From NCBI GenBank assembly GCA_963854835.1, contig OY978529.1, positions 3,568,501 to 3,632,500 on the forward strand: a stretch of DNA of 64,000 nt. Direction: 5' to 3'. The notes beneath the pieces are model-generated. The model was not told the origin of the DNA and did no database searches. It worked only from the letters and a program-made list of their open reading frames with translations. Origin of the DNA: Megamerina dolium (taxonomy: Eukaryota > Arthropoda > Insecta > Diptera > Megamerinidae). Positions 34,525 to 45,959 of this stretch are shown here, piece by piece. Each line of letters starts with the position of its first letter. Positions within the stretch are counted from its first letter, which is position 1. The position numbers were made by a program, and so were the translations under genes.

Positions 34525-34590
34525 TTAGTGCGTTGGTCTTCTGTTTATAAGTCCGTGGATTGGACTCCCAGTTCAAGCAACTCAACAAGA
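34525..34590 (+). repeat. SINE head fragment, opposite strand
   Basis: TAGTGCGTTGGTCTTCTG and the B-box-like region GATTGGACTCCCAG, in plus orientation, face the minus-strand SINE that ends 12 bp earlier. Confidence 0.45.
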
Positions 34591-34599
34591 GAATATAAA

Positions 34600-37030
34600 A
34601 TTGTTCCTTGCCTTCCTCGGACAAGCTTTATCAGAGCAGATATTCTACTTTAGTATCACAGAATGTATCCGCAGTTGGAATAGCTTCTTCGGCCATTCCA
34701 TTAAAGTCTATGAGAATATTATTTGAAAATCAGAACGCAATGGGCGATTATTGGCTTAAATCATGAAGATGGAATCTTCTGCTTGAAGTGAATTAAAGAA
34801 GTGACTCTGTCTCATGATCCAATTGGCTCTTTGACCTAAATTCACGTTCAAGTTTAGTAGTCTAATCTGTCATAACCGAACTGCTAATAACTGTCTGTAG
34901 ATGAAATATTTTTAAGTTCGTGTTTTAATTGAAACCACTAAAATATTAATCTTCCTAGAGTGAATTAATAAATTCCTAATTTTCATAGTATGTACATTGT
35001 TCGAGTATAATACAATAATACGAACATGACGAAGACTTAACAAAGAAACAAGCAACTCGAATAATGCCAACGACAACAATTTGCTGACGTAGTAGAGAAA
35101 AGAAAATACAATATTTACGCCAATATTTACGCTATAATGACGATCATGTTGAGATTCCCCATAGCATGGTAAAGAACAATATAAATATCAACCAACATAC
35201 TCGATTCATCCCACTAGCAACATCATACTCAATAAATGGATAATGGCAGTTAAACGATCGAGCTACTAGCTTTAAGACTTGCATACATACTAGGAATTCG
35301 AGTATAAAGCGTGAACTGATACTAGCAGTGATTTCAAGGTTAAATTATCCATAATCACCGCCACCGCATTGAGCTGAACTGAAAAGTCATAAAAGCACAA
35401 GAACAATGTCGATCGATTTCACGATCACAGCGTATGCCCACAGATAGATGTGTGTAGTGCATTTATCCGAAATTGTGGCGATTGACTAGAGTGCGTTTCT
35501 TCGTACAAAAATATGTATTATGATCAATACGAGCTTCATCATTATCACGATCATCATGATCATTATAGACAAGATCACATTTGTGATCAAAATGATCTTC
35601 AGTAAATATCATCTTCATGATCGTTGTGATGAATATTATCATCACGATCACTATATTCAACTTATTCAACAAGATCAATATGATCTTGTCATGATCATTA
35701 TGATCAACATAATCAATATGATTTGCAACATTATAAACCGATCGCGAGCGTTTTATATTCTTTTTGTTGTTGTGTCGTTGCCGTCAGCCGTCCATCGTCA
35801 TCGAATTGTACTACAGAAAGGCGGACAAGAATTGCATCATCATGATCGCAGTGATCATGATCACTGAGTTACACACAAACAACCAACAAATCGACCAATC
35901 GACCAGTGGCAATTGTCTATGCGAACCAAATGTGCCACAACCACAATTGGTTGCCGCAAACGATCATCAACAAAAGAAGCTGAATACAGTTTGTATGTGA
36001 GATCAGCCTTGCCATATCTGTGTGCAGTACGTGAATGCGCTGAAATATTACAAGAATTCAATGCGCATATCAAAACGATCGATAAGTCACGATTCCTAAG
36101 GGAATGACTTTCGTCGTCATCGTCATCGGTATCGTCATCGTAATTGTTGTTATTACTTGTACTACTCGTATTACCATAGTCAACTATTAAGAGAAAAGGA
36201 TGAATGTGGTTGGCAACTTCTAAAGGTGGCAGCGGCTGCAGTAACATTGATATGAGAGCGATATTGTGCTGGCAAGTTATATGATCAACAATTTATGCAA
36301 CTGTTGCAAGACAAAATAAAATAAATTTTAACAATAACAAAAAAACCAAGATGACAATAATTTCGACGATGGTAAAGAAGCAGCAGCGGCAACCGATCAA
36401 CAAGATCAACAGCAGAAGCCAACCAGTCAGGCAGACAACGAACATAGCAATTATGCGAATATATTGCTATTGCTATCGCTATTGTGTTGTGTTGTTGCTC
36501 ACATTGCAATAGGCAATATTAAAATGGAAAATGGCGTTTGTTATGCGATCACATCAGTAACAGCAGCAGCAGCAGCAGCAGCTGTACATGAGCGATATGC
36601 TGGGTGTAACCGTAATAGGAAGGCGGCATATTGGATTGGAATTTGTTTGAATGGAATAATCGAAGTAAAATATTCATAATGCAAAAGTAGGAGGCCCTTG
36701 CAAGTCCATAGATATTTCACTATAAATGTTCAAGTCAAAAAGCGATCAACGATAGATCGATCGATCGATCGAATTATTGCATTTGCATATATGAGGTCAC
36801 ATTCGTGATCGGTATGTAATTTTAATTTTTGTAACTTAATTCAACATTTTTATCGCCATCATTGATTAATTAAATATCAAGTGTTCCATGTTGTGGCCTA
36901 ATTGAACAATTATTTGCAGATGTTTCCTGTTGCCCATTTTGTATGGGCGTCTCTTAAAAGCTAGAGATAGATAAGCAAAAGTCGAAGTGATGGCAATTTT
37001 CCGGCGCTTTTTCTTCAATATTGCATGGCA
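34600..37030. other. Intron with GATC-rich low complexity
   Basis: From about 35520 to 35870 the sequence is a thicket of GATC, ATGATCAT and GTGATCA motifs, with (GATC)n again at 36753-36771 and a GCA run at 36561-36582. Open frames on both strands here follow the repeat composition and are not supported as genes. Confidence 0.45.
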
Positions 37031-37039
37031 TCCTTCTTA

Positions 37040-37165
37040 ACAGGTAAAAATAAAGGGTAAGTTTGCTCAAGAATATGATGGGAAGGTAAAACTAAATGGA
37101 GTTAACCTTTCAATTGACCCCTCTAATGGCGATTCCTGGGCTGCTATAGGGACACTAGTTGATGT
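37040..37165 (+). repeat. Diverged monomer of the 32-kb array
   Basis: Aligns with the array unit: GGGTAAGTTTGCTCAAGAAT against GGGAGTAAATTTGTTTGGAA, and CTAATGGCGATTCCTGGGCT against CCAAAGGTGATCCCTTGGCA, followed by GGGACACTAGTTGATGT against GGGGTATTTGCCGATGT. Confidence 0.55.
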
Positions 37166-38024
37166 GTTCATTTCTATGGTAGCTCCCATAAAGCTTTGGA
37201 GTATTTGTAAGATAAGTTTGCAGCGGGGTTGTGGTTACCTTAAAGGATGGTTATAAAATTGAGTTTAGGTTAAAAATTGAATGGAGGTCGGTCATATATT
37301 TTAACTAGTTGCATTCTGGAAGCGGTAGGAGTGTATTTTATGAAAACGAAAAGTATGAGAATATGGGATTATTATGCTCCGAAGAAATATTAACATTCTC
37401 CCTCGAGGTGCGACTCCTCGAAGCAGAAAGAAAGGAATTTTATAAAAGCATAAATTTGATAGGGGAGTCCCATGAGGGATAGAGATAAACGGAAACTAGT
37501 AGGTACAAAATATTAATTGGGATTAGTCATAGGCAACTCTGTTTTGATTCGTGGGCATCTATAATTTTTTTCCATTTTTCTTCCATTTTTTCAACTTTGA
37601 CCTCAATGTGGTGCCATAAACTTCACCCTATAATTTTTTCGCTCACAAATTTTTGGTAGAAACTTCATCAAACAGGCGGTTGTGGAACATCAAAAGCTCA
37701 TTATTAATGATCTACATATGTTCATATGCCAAATCTATTCATCTGTGATAACCGTAAGATATTGGTGCACTAAAACTAAACGTGGAAGTGTATCTGTTTA
37801 ATAAAGAGCGGACAGGCCGGCTGCCGGTTAAATATGGTTCCCGTGGGAATCGGCAAGATAATTCGGTGTCGGTTCCATGGGTAAAATAACAATTTGAAGA
37901 AAATAAGAAAAAATTGCAATTTCATCACGTACCAGAACATTTATTGGCAATTATTTCGGTCTAATTGTATTAATAGGTCGGTGTGTGGTTGCCACTGTAT
38001 TCGGCTATTTACAATTCGGCTATT

Positions 38025-38254
38025 GGCAATTCTTCCGACAGTAACACTTTGCCATAAAAAGCTTTTTAATAGAGCTTTTGTGACAAAGTTGAGAAAAAAT
38101 GAAGTTGCAAGGATTCTAATATAAATAGGTCCTACTAATACTGTCCAAATTTAACACACACAACAGTACTGAAAGAAAAGTCCGGTGGTACCACAAAGAG
38201 AATTTCTGACCTAAGTGTGTTCTCTCCGAGGGCAGCCACAATAACCTAATCGAA
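38025..38254 (+). repeat. SINE, subfamily A, headless
   Basis: Body TTGGCAATTCTTCCGACAGT through TAAATAGGTCCTACTAATAC, and the tail CGGTGGTACCACAAAG, CTGACCTAAGTGTG and GGGCAGCCACAATAACC. Older than most copies, with several small deletions. Confidence 0.7.
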
Positions 38255-38509
38255 CCCGGACAGCAACGTACTTTACAGAGTCAAACAAATCGCATTTTTT
38301 CGTAATATTTAAGGAAGCTCTGGGAAAAGTGTATCAACCTAAAATTATGGTAAAAATGGTAAGTCATCTCTAATATGACATACTAATTGATCGAGCTTTG
38401 TACTCTTAAAGTATCATGTGCGTAAATTTTACAATTTTTCTACCTGAGAGATATGCATTCAGAACTATTCGAAAAACTTGAAATTTATTTGACTTTAAAT
38501 AAGATACGA

Positions 38510-39745
38510 TTACATTTGCGCCAACTACCTTGGCATAAGTTTCCAGAGCATCGCATACAAGATCTTATCGTGCGTATTGTGTGAAAGATTGAAGCCTATG
38601 CTCAGCAACCTCATTGGACCTTATCAATGTGGCTTCAGACTGAATAAATCCATCATCGATCAAATCTTCACACTACGCCAAATCCTGGAAAAGACCCAAG
38701 AAAAACAGATCGACACACATCATCTATCCGTCGATTATAAAACCGCTTTCGACAGTCCGATAAGGGATTACCTCTACACAATTATGTCTGAATTTGGTAT
38801 ACCTGCAAAACTCATTCGATTTTGCAGAATGACACTGCTTAACTCTCGTTTTGCAGTGAAAATTGGGAAGGACCTTTCCCCTCCGTTCAAAACCGAACGA
38901 GGTTTCAGACAAGGTGATTCGTTATCGTGTGATTTCTTCAATCTTATTATGGAGAAGATTATATGAGCTGCAGATTTACGACATAATGGCACTATCTGCA
39001 ACAAAAGTGTCAAACTGCTGGCGTATGTCGACGATATTGACATAATCGGTATCAACTCGCGAGCAGTCAGTGCAGCATTCTCTGAATTGGAACGAGGGCA
39101 AGACGAAGTACCTAGTATCTACAAACAAAGAGTCCCGGCGTCTTGGACAACACGTCACTGTTGACAATTACACTTTTGAGGTGTTGAAGGACTTCGACTA
39201 TCTTAGAACCAGCATCAACAACTATAATGACGTCAGCCTGGAGATCATGCGGGGGATAACTCTTGCTAACAAGTGTTACTTTGGGCTGAGTAAGCAATTG
39301 AGTAGTCGAGCATTCTCTCGAAGTTCGAAAATTATACCCTACAAGTCCCTCATTATTCCTGTCTTAACATATGGCACAGAAGCCTGCACATTTTCCAACT
39401 CGGATGAGAGGATGCTTGGAGTTTTCGAGAGAAAAGTTCTGCGCAGGATCTTCAAACTTATCTTCGTTGATGGCGAGTATCGAATAAGGTACAACGATGA
39501 GCTGTATGAGCTGTATGTGCTGACATTGACATAGTCAGGCGAATCAAAATCCAGCGGATGTGCTGGAAGACGCTCCGGCGAAGAGTGTATTTAATTCGGC
39601 ACCCGCTGGACTACGTAGAAGAAGAGGGAGACTAAACCTCAGTTGGAAGGACGAATTGTTGGGTAACCTGGCGGCGCTTGGAATATACAATTGGCGCCAG
39701 CAAGCGAAGAACGGAGAAGACTGGCGCCAGAGAAGACAATCTTAA
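38510..39745 (+). mobile_element. RTE-like LINE, truncated at both ends
   Basis: Colinear with 44195-45465. RT segments: CERLKPMLSNLIGPYQCGFR, DQIFTLRQILEKTQEKQIDT, YKTAFDSPIRDYL, GFRQGDSLSCDFFNLIMEKI, and the catalytic box degraded to YVDDIDIIG at about 39023. The C-terminal half reads RSSKIIPYKSLIIPVLTYG and GNLAALGIYNW. A stop at 38964, a deletion near 39090 and others inactivate it. It ends about 130 bp from the zinc-finger exon donor and lacks the CATAAGTAAG tail. Confidence 0.9.
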
Positions 39746-39874
39746 CAGATTTCTAACCAAAACTACAATATATAAAATGTATTATTCGCTACTTATAGAG
39801 TCATATCTTATACTCAAGTGTCGACAAGATATACGAGAGGTTTATAATTTAATCCATCAAAAATCTGTACTTAC

Positions 39875-40075
39875 CGTCTTAAATGCAATTGACTCTTTCC
39901 AATATAGTTACAATTCTTGTGCTCACATTTAAATTGTCCCTCTGAATGTGTTGCCATATGGGTGCGTAATAAACTCTGAACAGTTGTTGAATAACGACAA
40001 CCATCTACCGTGCATTCGAATGTACACTGTTCGGCCGCTGAACTATGGGTCAATTTGTGTTTTTTCAATGAGTGA
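39875..40075 (-). CDS. C2H2 zinc-finger protein, internal exon
   Basis: A 201-nt internal exon on the minus strand with acceptor TTGCAG above 40075 and donor GTAAGT below 39875. It encodes the end of one C2H2 finger (SLKKHKLTH), a complete C-X4-C-X12-H-X3-H finger (from FECTVDGCRYS to HMATH), and the cysteine half of a third (FKCEHKNCNYIGKSQLHLRR). The exon begins with one base and ends with two bases of split codons. The two missing histidines of the third finger are supplied by the exon at 29226, which confirms the splice. The protein is probably nuclear and DNA-binding. I do not recognise the orthologue. An RTE-like LINE fragment ends about 130 bp downstream of the donor. Confidence 0.85.
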
Positions 40076-40141
40076 CTGCAACAGAATAAAACAATACATA
40101 TGTAGAATAATTTCATTTAATAGATAATCCAAAGAGAAAGT

Positions 40142-40611
40142 TATGTATGTGGAATGAAACGTAGACCGTAGTCATATAAAATATTTTATAAAGTCAGTCA
40201 CATCAAACAACTTTATACAATTTTATTCTATTTTTAATATTTTGCATAATTAAATCAGTGTTGAATTTGTAACAAAGTCACGTAACATTAGAATGAAATC
40301 ATACAATATTGTATTTAGTTATGTTGGTTGAGCTAATACATACATATGAGAGATTGTATACATGGATTGCTTAGTGGTCTAGTGGAGACAACACGAAGCG
40401 ATGCAACAGGACGAAAAGGAATTACTTTTGGATGGGAGTCCAAAGTAATAATAAAAAATTTCATAAAATGAATTACAATACAAAATCCTGGAATGGTACT
40501 ATTCATACCAATTCATACTGAAAATGTTTCTTGTATGTCCTTGCTTAGACATACCGTCTGCTTACAGGTATATGTAAACAAAATGCATGGGCAAAACTTT
40601 TTGTAAAACCA
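40142..40611. other. Intron, nothing recognised
   Basis: AT-rich sequence upstream of the zinc-finger exon acceptor. No repeat family recognised. Confidence 0.3.
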
Positions 40612-41330
40612 TCACCGTTTGGGTGTTGAGTAGACACCCAAATGGTGATCCATTTGGTTGGTGTAATCCAACGGGTTGAGATCTGGACTACCAGCTGGCC
40701 AATCATACGTTGATTTGAAGTCCGGAATGTTGTTTTTTAGCCACAGTTGAGTCGTTTTTGCCTTGTGATCTGGAGCAGAGGCCTCTTTGGATCCTCGAGA
40801 TGAGTTGGGATGCTTCTCTGGATGACCGAGCATACACACGATCGTTCTGTTTATCGAATGATTCTTCTGCGGTGAAGATTTTCTCGTCACTAAACAGAAT
40901 TTGTCTGTGAGCGTACCGGCTGCGTAACGTTTTCGATTTTTGCTTGCGTTTTCCCTACAATGCGGCCGTGAGCAGGTGTCCAGTGTGTCGCTTGTATGCG
41001 CTGAGTCCGAAATCTTCATGGACATGGATGGGAAATTTGCATTTCCCGCCGGTCGATTCGTTTCTTCACGGCTTTGATCGCTTTCGGAATTCTCACAGTG
41101 CGCGGACAACCGAATCTTTGACGGTCTCGTACTCCACCAGTATTCTCAAACAACTTCACATTACTATACACAAAATTGCGAGTGATTCCAAGCAGTCGCA
41201 ACGTCCGAAAGATATCGTCTACAGGCCAACTACAACAATACGATTTTCGATGTCGCCCCATTCCATGATTGTAAACAATTGATGCCAAAAACTTTTTACG
41301 TGGCAATGAAGCATAAATGTCAACTGTCAA
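40612..41330 (-). mobile_element. DD37D Tc1/mariner remnant
   Basis: The N-terminal part (41330 to 41016) reads DDIFRTLRLLGITRNFVYSN, VKLFENTGGVRDRQRFGCPR, IKAVKKRIDRREM. The C-terminal part (to 40612) reads SAPDHKAKTTQLWLKNNIPD then STYDWPAGSPDLNPLDY. In intact relatives the Asp before SAP and the NPLD Asp are 37 residues apart (ITmD37D/maT type). Most of the middle is deleted or frameshifted. Inactive. Confidence 0.7.
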
Positions 41331-41979
41331 ATCGCAGTCAAGATGAAATGGATGCGCCCAATGTTACATTCGTAATGAATGTGGTTAGGGGAGAAAAATC
41401 GACACACTTTACTCCACAATCTTGGTAACCAATTCAGATCATATCTTCTCAAAATATATTAATTTCATTGAAACCACAAAACATTCAGGCCAATATCGTC
41501 CAATTTAAGCAATAATTACAGCTACCATGGTCCGATAACATTTGCCGTTGACAGTCACGGTCCTGCCAGTGCCATTTTGAGAGACATATGATTCAATAAT
41601 GTCATCCGATCAACATTCGCTTTAATTAGGTCTCCGGATTGAAAATTCTGGATTCTCCAGTAGTTTGTTCTCGCATCAATTGCATGCCCTGCAGCCAAAA
41701 GTATGCTTTATCACTGATTTGCCACTTGTTTGGATGGAAGCTCAAGTACATACTTAAATTAAATATTATCAGAACCGATTCTAATCGATTTTGCCCACTA
41801 GCACTAGTAATAAATTCTAAGAGCTGGCAAGTTCTCCAGTAGTCTGTTCTTTCAACGAAGTTAAGGTCTTCCTTTTCGTCAGAGTTTTCCAGCGGATTCC
41901 AAACTGACTGGAACGTATTATAATATGACCCATATGACAGCACTAATGCAGCAGTTGGATTTTGATATGCCAATTTGAA

Positions 41980-42380
41980 GTCTACAAGTCTCTCATCATA
42001 CCTGTCCACACATATGGTGACGAAGCTTGGACGATTTCTACCACAGATGAGAGATTGCTCGGAGTTTTCTAGAGAAAAGTCCTACCCAAAATCTTTGGAC
42101 CTATTTCCGTAGGTGGTGAGCATCGAATAAGGTACAATCATGAGCTGCATGAGCTATATGCTGACATTGGCATAGTAAAGCGCATTAAAATTAACCGGCT
42201 CGGCTGGCTAGATCATGTCTAGCGAATTGAAGAATACGGTCCGGCTAAGAAGATGTTGGATTCGGAACCCGCTGGTGGAAAGACCAAGTACTGGAGAACT
42301 TGTCAGCGCTTGGAATTTCTAACTGGCGCCAACCAGCGATGGAAAGAGCTGGCTGGCGAGGCATGCTAGATTTTTTCTAG
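41980..42380 (+). mobile_element. RTE-like LINE, 3' fragment
   Basis: Matches 45053-45470: CTACAAGTCTCTCATCATAC, GGAGTTTTCTAGAGAAAAGT, CATCGAATAAGGTACAATCA, and GCGCCAACCAGCGATGGAAA near the end, with a deletion around 42275. The tail repeat is missing. Confidence 0.85.
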
Positions 42381-42389
42381 ACTATATAC

Positions 42390-43702
42390 AGGCTCAATGG
42401 ATCATATCTTGTTTTTTTCTCGGTACCACCAATCCCTTTAGAGGTGAGTGTGAGGTGTCTCACACGCGGCATTCTAAATATGATTTCCAGGTAGCTATGT
42501 TTACCAATGGGGGTTTATGAATGGGAGTCGATGATATATTTGAATTCGGTTGAAAAATTTTGAAAAGAAATTAGTTCTTCTAGATTAGAAATTAGATCTA
42601 GGTTGCATATCACTGAATAAAAGAGAACGAATCGATTGAGCGCAACATTCAATTTCCTTCAGTGGCGCCTACATAAAACCGTTCACCAATGTCTGAAATA
42701 ATACATTAAAATTGCATATAAATATTCGGAGCATTTATCCGTAACAACAACAACAATAACAGTAATAATAAGGACTAACGTTGATGTAAGAAAGAAGCAG
42801 CTAGGAAAAAGAGGTATTACAAATCCTTTTTAATAGTACTCGTAGTTCCAATGACGATGATGGTGATGCTAATTCTAAATAGTGATGATATTGCAGCATC
42901 AAAATATGTAACTATAGCAACAACAACTACAAAATTACCAACATACATTAACAAAAGTTATAATCTCTAATCTTTGTGTTGCATGTTTACAACAACTAAA
43001 AATAATATATTTTTGAAGAAAGCAAAAAGAAGCGATGCATAGTAATGGCAATCTTAAAAATATTGACGACGACAATGACACGGACGATGAGAATGACAAC
43101 GACGACGACAGGTACAACATATTGTCATGCATTTCTAATGAAAATGCAAAACTAACTTTAGTTTAACAATCAAAAAATTGAAAAAGAAGCTATGGGAAGC
43201 GATGGAGAAGCAATGTACTTTCGTACTTTAGTTGGACTACATATTTAAAAATTCAAATACTTATATACGTTGAAGCTATTCGAAGGATGTATAGATTTTC
43301 ATTTGACAGGGCACAGAAAATGACAGAGGAAGGCAAAAGGATAAATATTGTGCTAAAGAATCTGATTATATGATGCCGTGAGAGTGTGAAAGTAAGAACT
43401 CAGAGCTGTAGATGATGACTGTTGTTGCTGTTAAGCGTTGATTTTGATACCATTTGCTATGTGATGTGTGAAATGAACATCATTTTATCTATCATGTATG
43501 TTAGCATCTAAGTATTTTAAAGGATATGCACCTCAAGGATCTACTCAATGCGATGAAGGTGAGCATATCAAAATATATACAAAGGAAGAAGCTATAGTTA
43601 GCATCAAGGTGATCAATAACAGCAATGTTGCTTTCATAAAATGTAAATTTCAGTTGAGATCAATACTCATATATTATCATTAAAATGGTATTCTGTGTCC
43701 AG
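42390..43702. other. No gene seen
   Basis: CAA/ACAATA triplet runs (42745-42765) and GACGA repeats (43065-43110). Open frames on both strands mirror these. Confidence 0.35.
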
Positions 43703-43775
43703 CAGTGGCGCAGCCAAGATTTTGCCAAGGAGGGGAATAAGATGAAAAAGATGTAAAAGAAAAAATGTTAAATGA

Positions 43776-45482
43776 ATGATTTTTAAATATCTATATATAG
43801 ATATTTATTCTTGTCGTGATGGAAATGGGAATCTGGTTACGGATGTCCAGAGTGTACTGAGCCTATGGAGGGAACACTTCTCCACGTTACTGAATGGCGA
43901 TGCTACGAACAATTCCGCCAGTGGAGGAGAATGCCCGATAACCCCAATTACAGATGATGGTGCTGATGTTCCACCACCCGACTATGACGAGGTTGAAACG
44001 GCCATTTTAAGGCTGAAGAACAACAAAGCTGCAGGTGCTGATGGCCTGCCTGCCGAGTTGTTTAAGACCGGAGGCGATGAGCTGCTCACCCGCATGCACC
44101 AGCTCATAAGCAGAATATGGTCGGATGAAAGCATGCCTGATGATTGGAGGCTCAGTGTTCTCTGTCCTGTGCATAAAAAAGGAGACCCCACAATTTGCGC
44201 CAACTACCGTGGAATAAGTCTCCTGAGCATCGCGTACAAGGTTCTATCGAGCGTACTCTGTGAAAGATTGAAGCCTATGCTCAGCAACCTGATTGGACCT
44301 TATCAGTGTGGCTTCAGACCTGGTAAATCCACCATCGACCAGATTTTCACACTGCGCCAAATCCTGGAGAAGACCCAAGAAAAACAGATCGACACACACC
44401 ACCTATTTGTTGATTATAAAGCCGCTTTCGACAGTCCGGTAAGGGATTACCTCTACGCAACAATGTCTGAGTTCGGTATTCCTGCAAAGCTCATTCGACT
44501 TTGTAGAATGACACTGCATAACTCCCGTTGTGCAGTGAAAATTGGGAAGGACCTCTCCGCACCGTTTAATACCGAACGGGGTTTCAGACAAGGTGATTCG
44601 TTATCGTGCGACTTCTTCAATCTTATTATGGAGAAAATAATACGAGCTGCTGATCTACGACATAATGGCACTATCTTCAACAAAAGTGTCATGCTGTTAG
44701 CGTATGCCGACGATATTGACATAATCGGCATGAACACGCGAGCAGTCAGTGCAGCATTCTCAGAGTTGGAAAGAGAGTCGCGTCGGATGGGTCTCACGGT
44801 GAACGAGGGCAAGACGAAGTATCTAGTGTCAACAAACAAAGAGTCCCGGCGTCTTGGACAGCACGTCACTGTTGACAACTACGCTTTTGAAGTAGTAAGG
44901 GACTTTGTCTATCTTGGAACCAGCATTAACAGCAGTAATGACGTCAGCTTGGAGATCATGCGTAGGATAACTCTTGCTAACAGGTGTTACTTTGGGCTGA
45001 GTAAGCAATTGAGAAGTCGAGCCCTCTCTCGAAGAACGAAAACTACACTCTACAAGTCTCTCATCATGCCTGTCCTAACATATGGCGCTGAAGCCTGGAC
45101 AATTTCCACCTCGGATGAGCGAATACTTGGAGTTTTCGAGAGAAAAGTCCTACGCAAGATCTTTGGACCTATTTGCGTTGGTGGCGAGTACCGAATAAGG
45201 TACAACCATGAGCTGTACGAGCTGTATGCCGATATTGACATAGTAAAGCGCATCAAAATCCAGCGGCTGCGCTGGCTAGGTCATGTCGAGCGAATGGAAG
45301 AACACGCTCCAGCTAAGAAGGTGTTATATTCGGAACCCGCTGGAGGACGACGCAAAAGAGGAAGACCAAACCTCCGGTGGAAAGACCAAGTACTGGAGAA
45401 CCTGACGGCGCTTGGAATTTCTAACTGGCGCCAGCTAGCGAAGAACAGAGATGGCTGGCGAAGCATGTTATTTTCGGCCTAA
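43776..45482 (+). CDS. LINE reverse transcriptase, uninterrupted
   Basis: A 568-residue open frame that starts in flanking DNA; element sequence begins at about residue 9. Order: EVETAILRLKNNKAAGADGL (fingers), PVHKKGDPTICANYRGISLL, PYQCGFRPGKSTIDQIFTLR, HLFVDYKAAFDSP (first Asp), TERGFRQGDSLSCDFFNLIM, LLAYADDIDIIG (catalytic YADD), GLTVNEGKTKYL, then the thumb and a C-terminal RLRWLGHVERM and GRRKRGRPNLRWKDQ. Apart from the missing N-terminus with the expected endonuclease, the domain is intact, so the insertion is young. It cannot be autonomous because of the 5' truncation. The true initiation codon is absent; the annotated ATG is host sequence. Confidence 0.9.
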   Translation: MIFKYLYIDIYSCRDGNGNLVTDVQSVLSLWREHFSTLLNGDATNNSASGGECPITPITDDGADVPPPDYDEVETAILRLKNNKAAGADGLPAELFKTGGDELLTRMHQLISRIWSDESMPDDWRLSVLCPVHKKGDPTICANYRGISLLSIAYKVLSSVLCERLKPMLSNLIGPYQCGFRPGKSTIDQIFTLRQILEKTQEKQIDTHHLFVDYKAAFDSPVRDYLYATMSEFGIPAKLIRLCRMTLHNSRCAVKIGKDLSAPFNTERGFRQGDSLSCDFFNLIMEKIIRAADLRHNGTIFNKSVMLLAYADDIDIIGMNTRAVSAAFSELERESRRMGLTVNEGKTKYLVSTNKESRRLGQHVTVDNYAFEVVRDFVYLGTSINSSNDVSLEIMRRITLANRCYFGLSKQLRSRALSRRTKTTLYKSLIMPVLTYGAEAWTISTSDERILGVFERKVLRKIFGPICVGGEYRIRYNHELYELYADIDIVKRIKIQRLRWLGHVERMEEHAPAKKVLYSEPAGGRRKRGRPNLRWKDQVLENLTALGISNWRQLAKNRDGWRSMLFSA

Positions 45483-45520
45483 ATCGATATTCGGTTGTTA
45501 TGGCCACATAAGTAAGTAAG
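43800..45520 (+). mobile_element. RTE-like LINE, longest copy
   Basis: 5'-truncated insertion with a TATATA duplication (43794-43799 and 45521-45526). The 3' end is CACATAAGTAAGTAAG. It carries one long open frame, described separately. Four shorter copies lie in this window, all on the plus strand. RTE clade is my best reading of the motifs and AAGT tail; another non-LTR clade is not excluded. Confidence 0.9.
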
Positions 45521-45896
45521 TATATAATATTATTTTTCTTTTTTAACAAGCCGATCGGCCAAGGGTGATTTATGCCCCCTGAACCCGTTCTCTGGCTACG
45601 CCACTGAAAGATGCTAATGGATAAGATTATGCAATCCAAGCCAAGCTAAGCTAGTTAAATAGTAAGGAAAAGTACTAACTTTACTCACATATAGATTTTC
45701 GAACACAGAAATATTTAAAGAAATGAGAAGTCTAATGACTCTCAGCGCTTAGACTTGATCCATCTACCGGATTTCTATGCAAGACGTTAAAAGAGACACG
45801 AATCCGCATTATTTTCAACTTTCAAAACAAAATTGGAAAAATTGGTATTTGCCATGCACAATTACACAAATAACTCAGTGAGAATCGGGATTCTCC

Positions 45897-45955
45897 CTTC
45901 AGGCGGGAATTGAACGCACGATCTAGAGGTCAGAGCACCCATGATCCCGGAGAGT
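45897..45955 (-). repeat. Diverged SINE head fragment
   Basis: In minus orientation GGGTGCTCTGACCTCTAG then CGTGCGTTCAATTCCCGCC matches the anticodon-side and B-box part of the SINE head. Degraded. Confidence 0.45.
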
Positions 45956-45959
45956 GATG

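Larger units (their letters stand above)
43703..45715. repeat. Interspersed repeat interrupted by RTE LINE
   Basis: Outer ends CAGTGGCGCAGCCA at 43703 and its near complement TGGCTACGCCACTG ending at 45606 look like hAT-type termini. Homology to the reverse complement of 51600-51850 continues to about 45715, so the repeat is wider than that pair. The LINE at 43800-45520 splits it. No 8-bp duplication was found around the CAGTGGCG ends. Confidence 0.5.

Noticed and set aside
35520..36247. Overlapping open frames on both strands
   Set aside because: They arise from the GATC/ATC-rich low-complexity sequence; no conserved motif seen.
43703..45606. hAT transposon with CAGTGGCG ends
   Set aside because: Ends look right, but the 8-bp flanks do not match and homology to the second copy extends past one end, so only an interspersed repeat is claimed.
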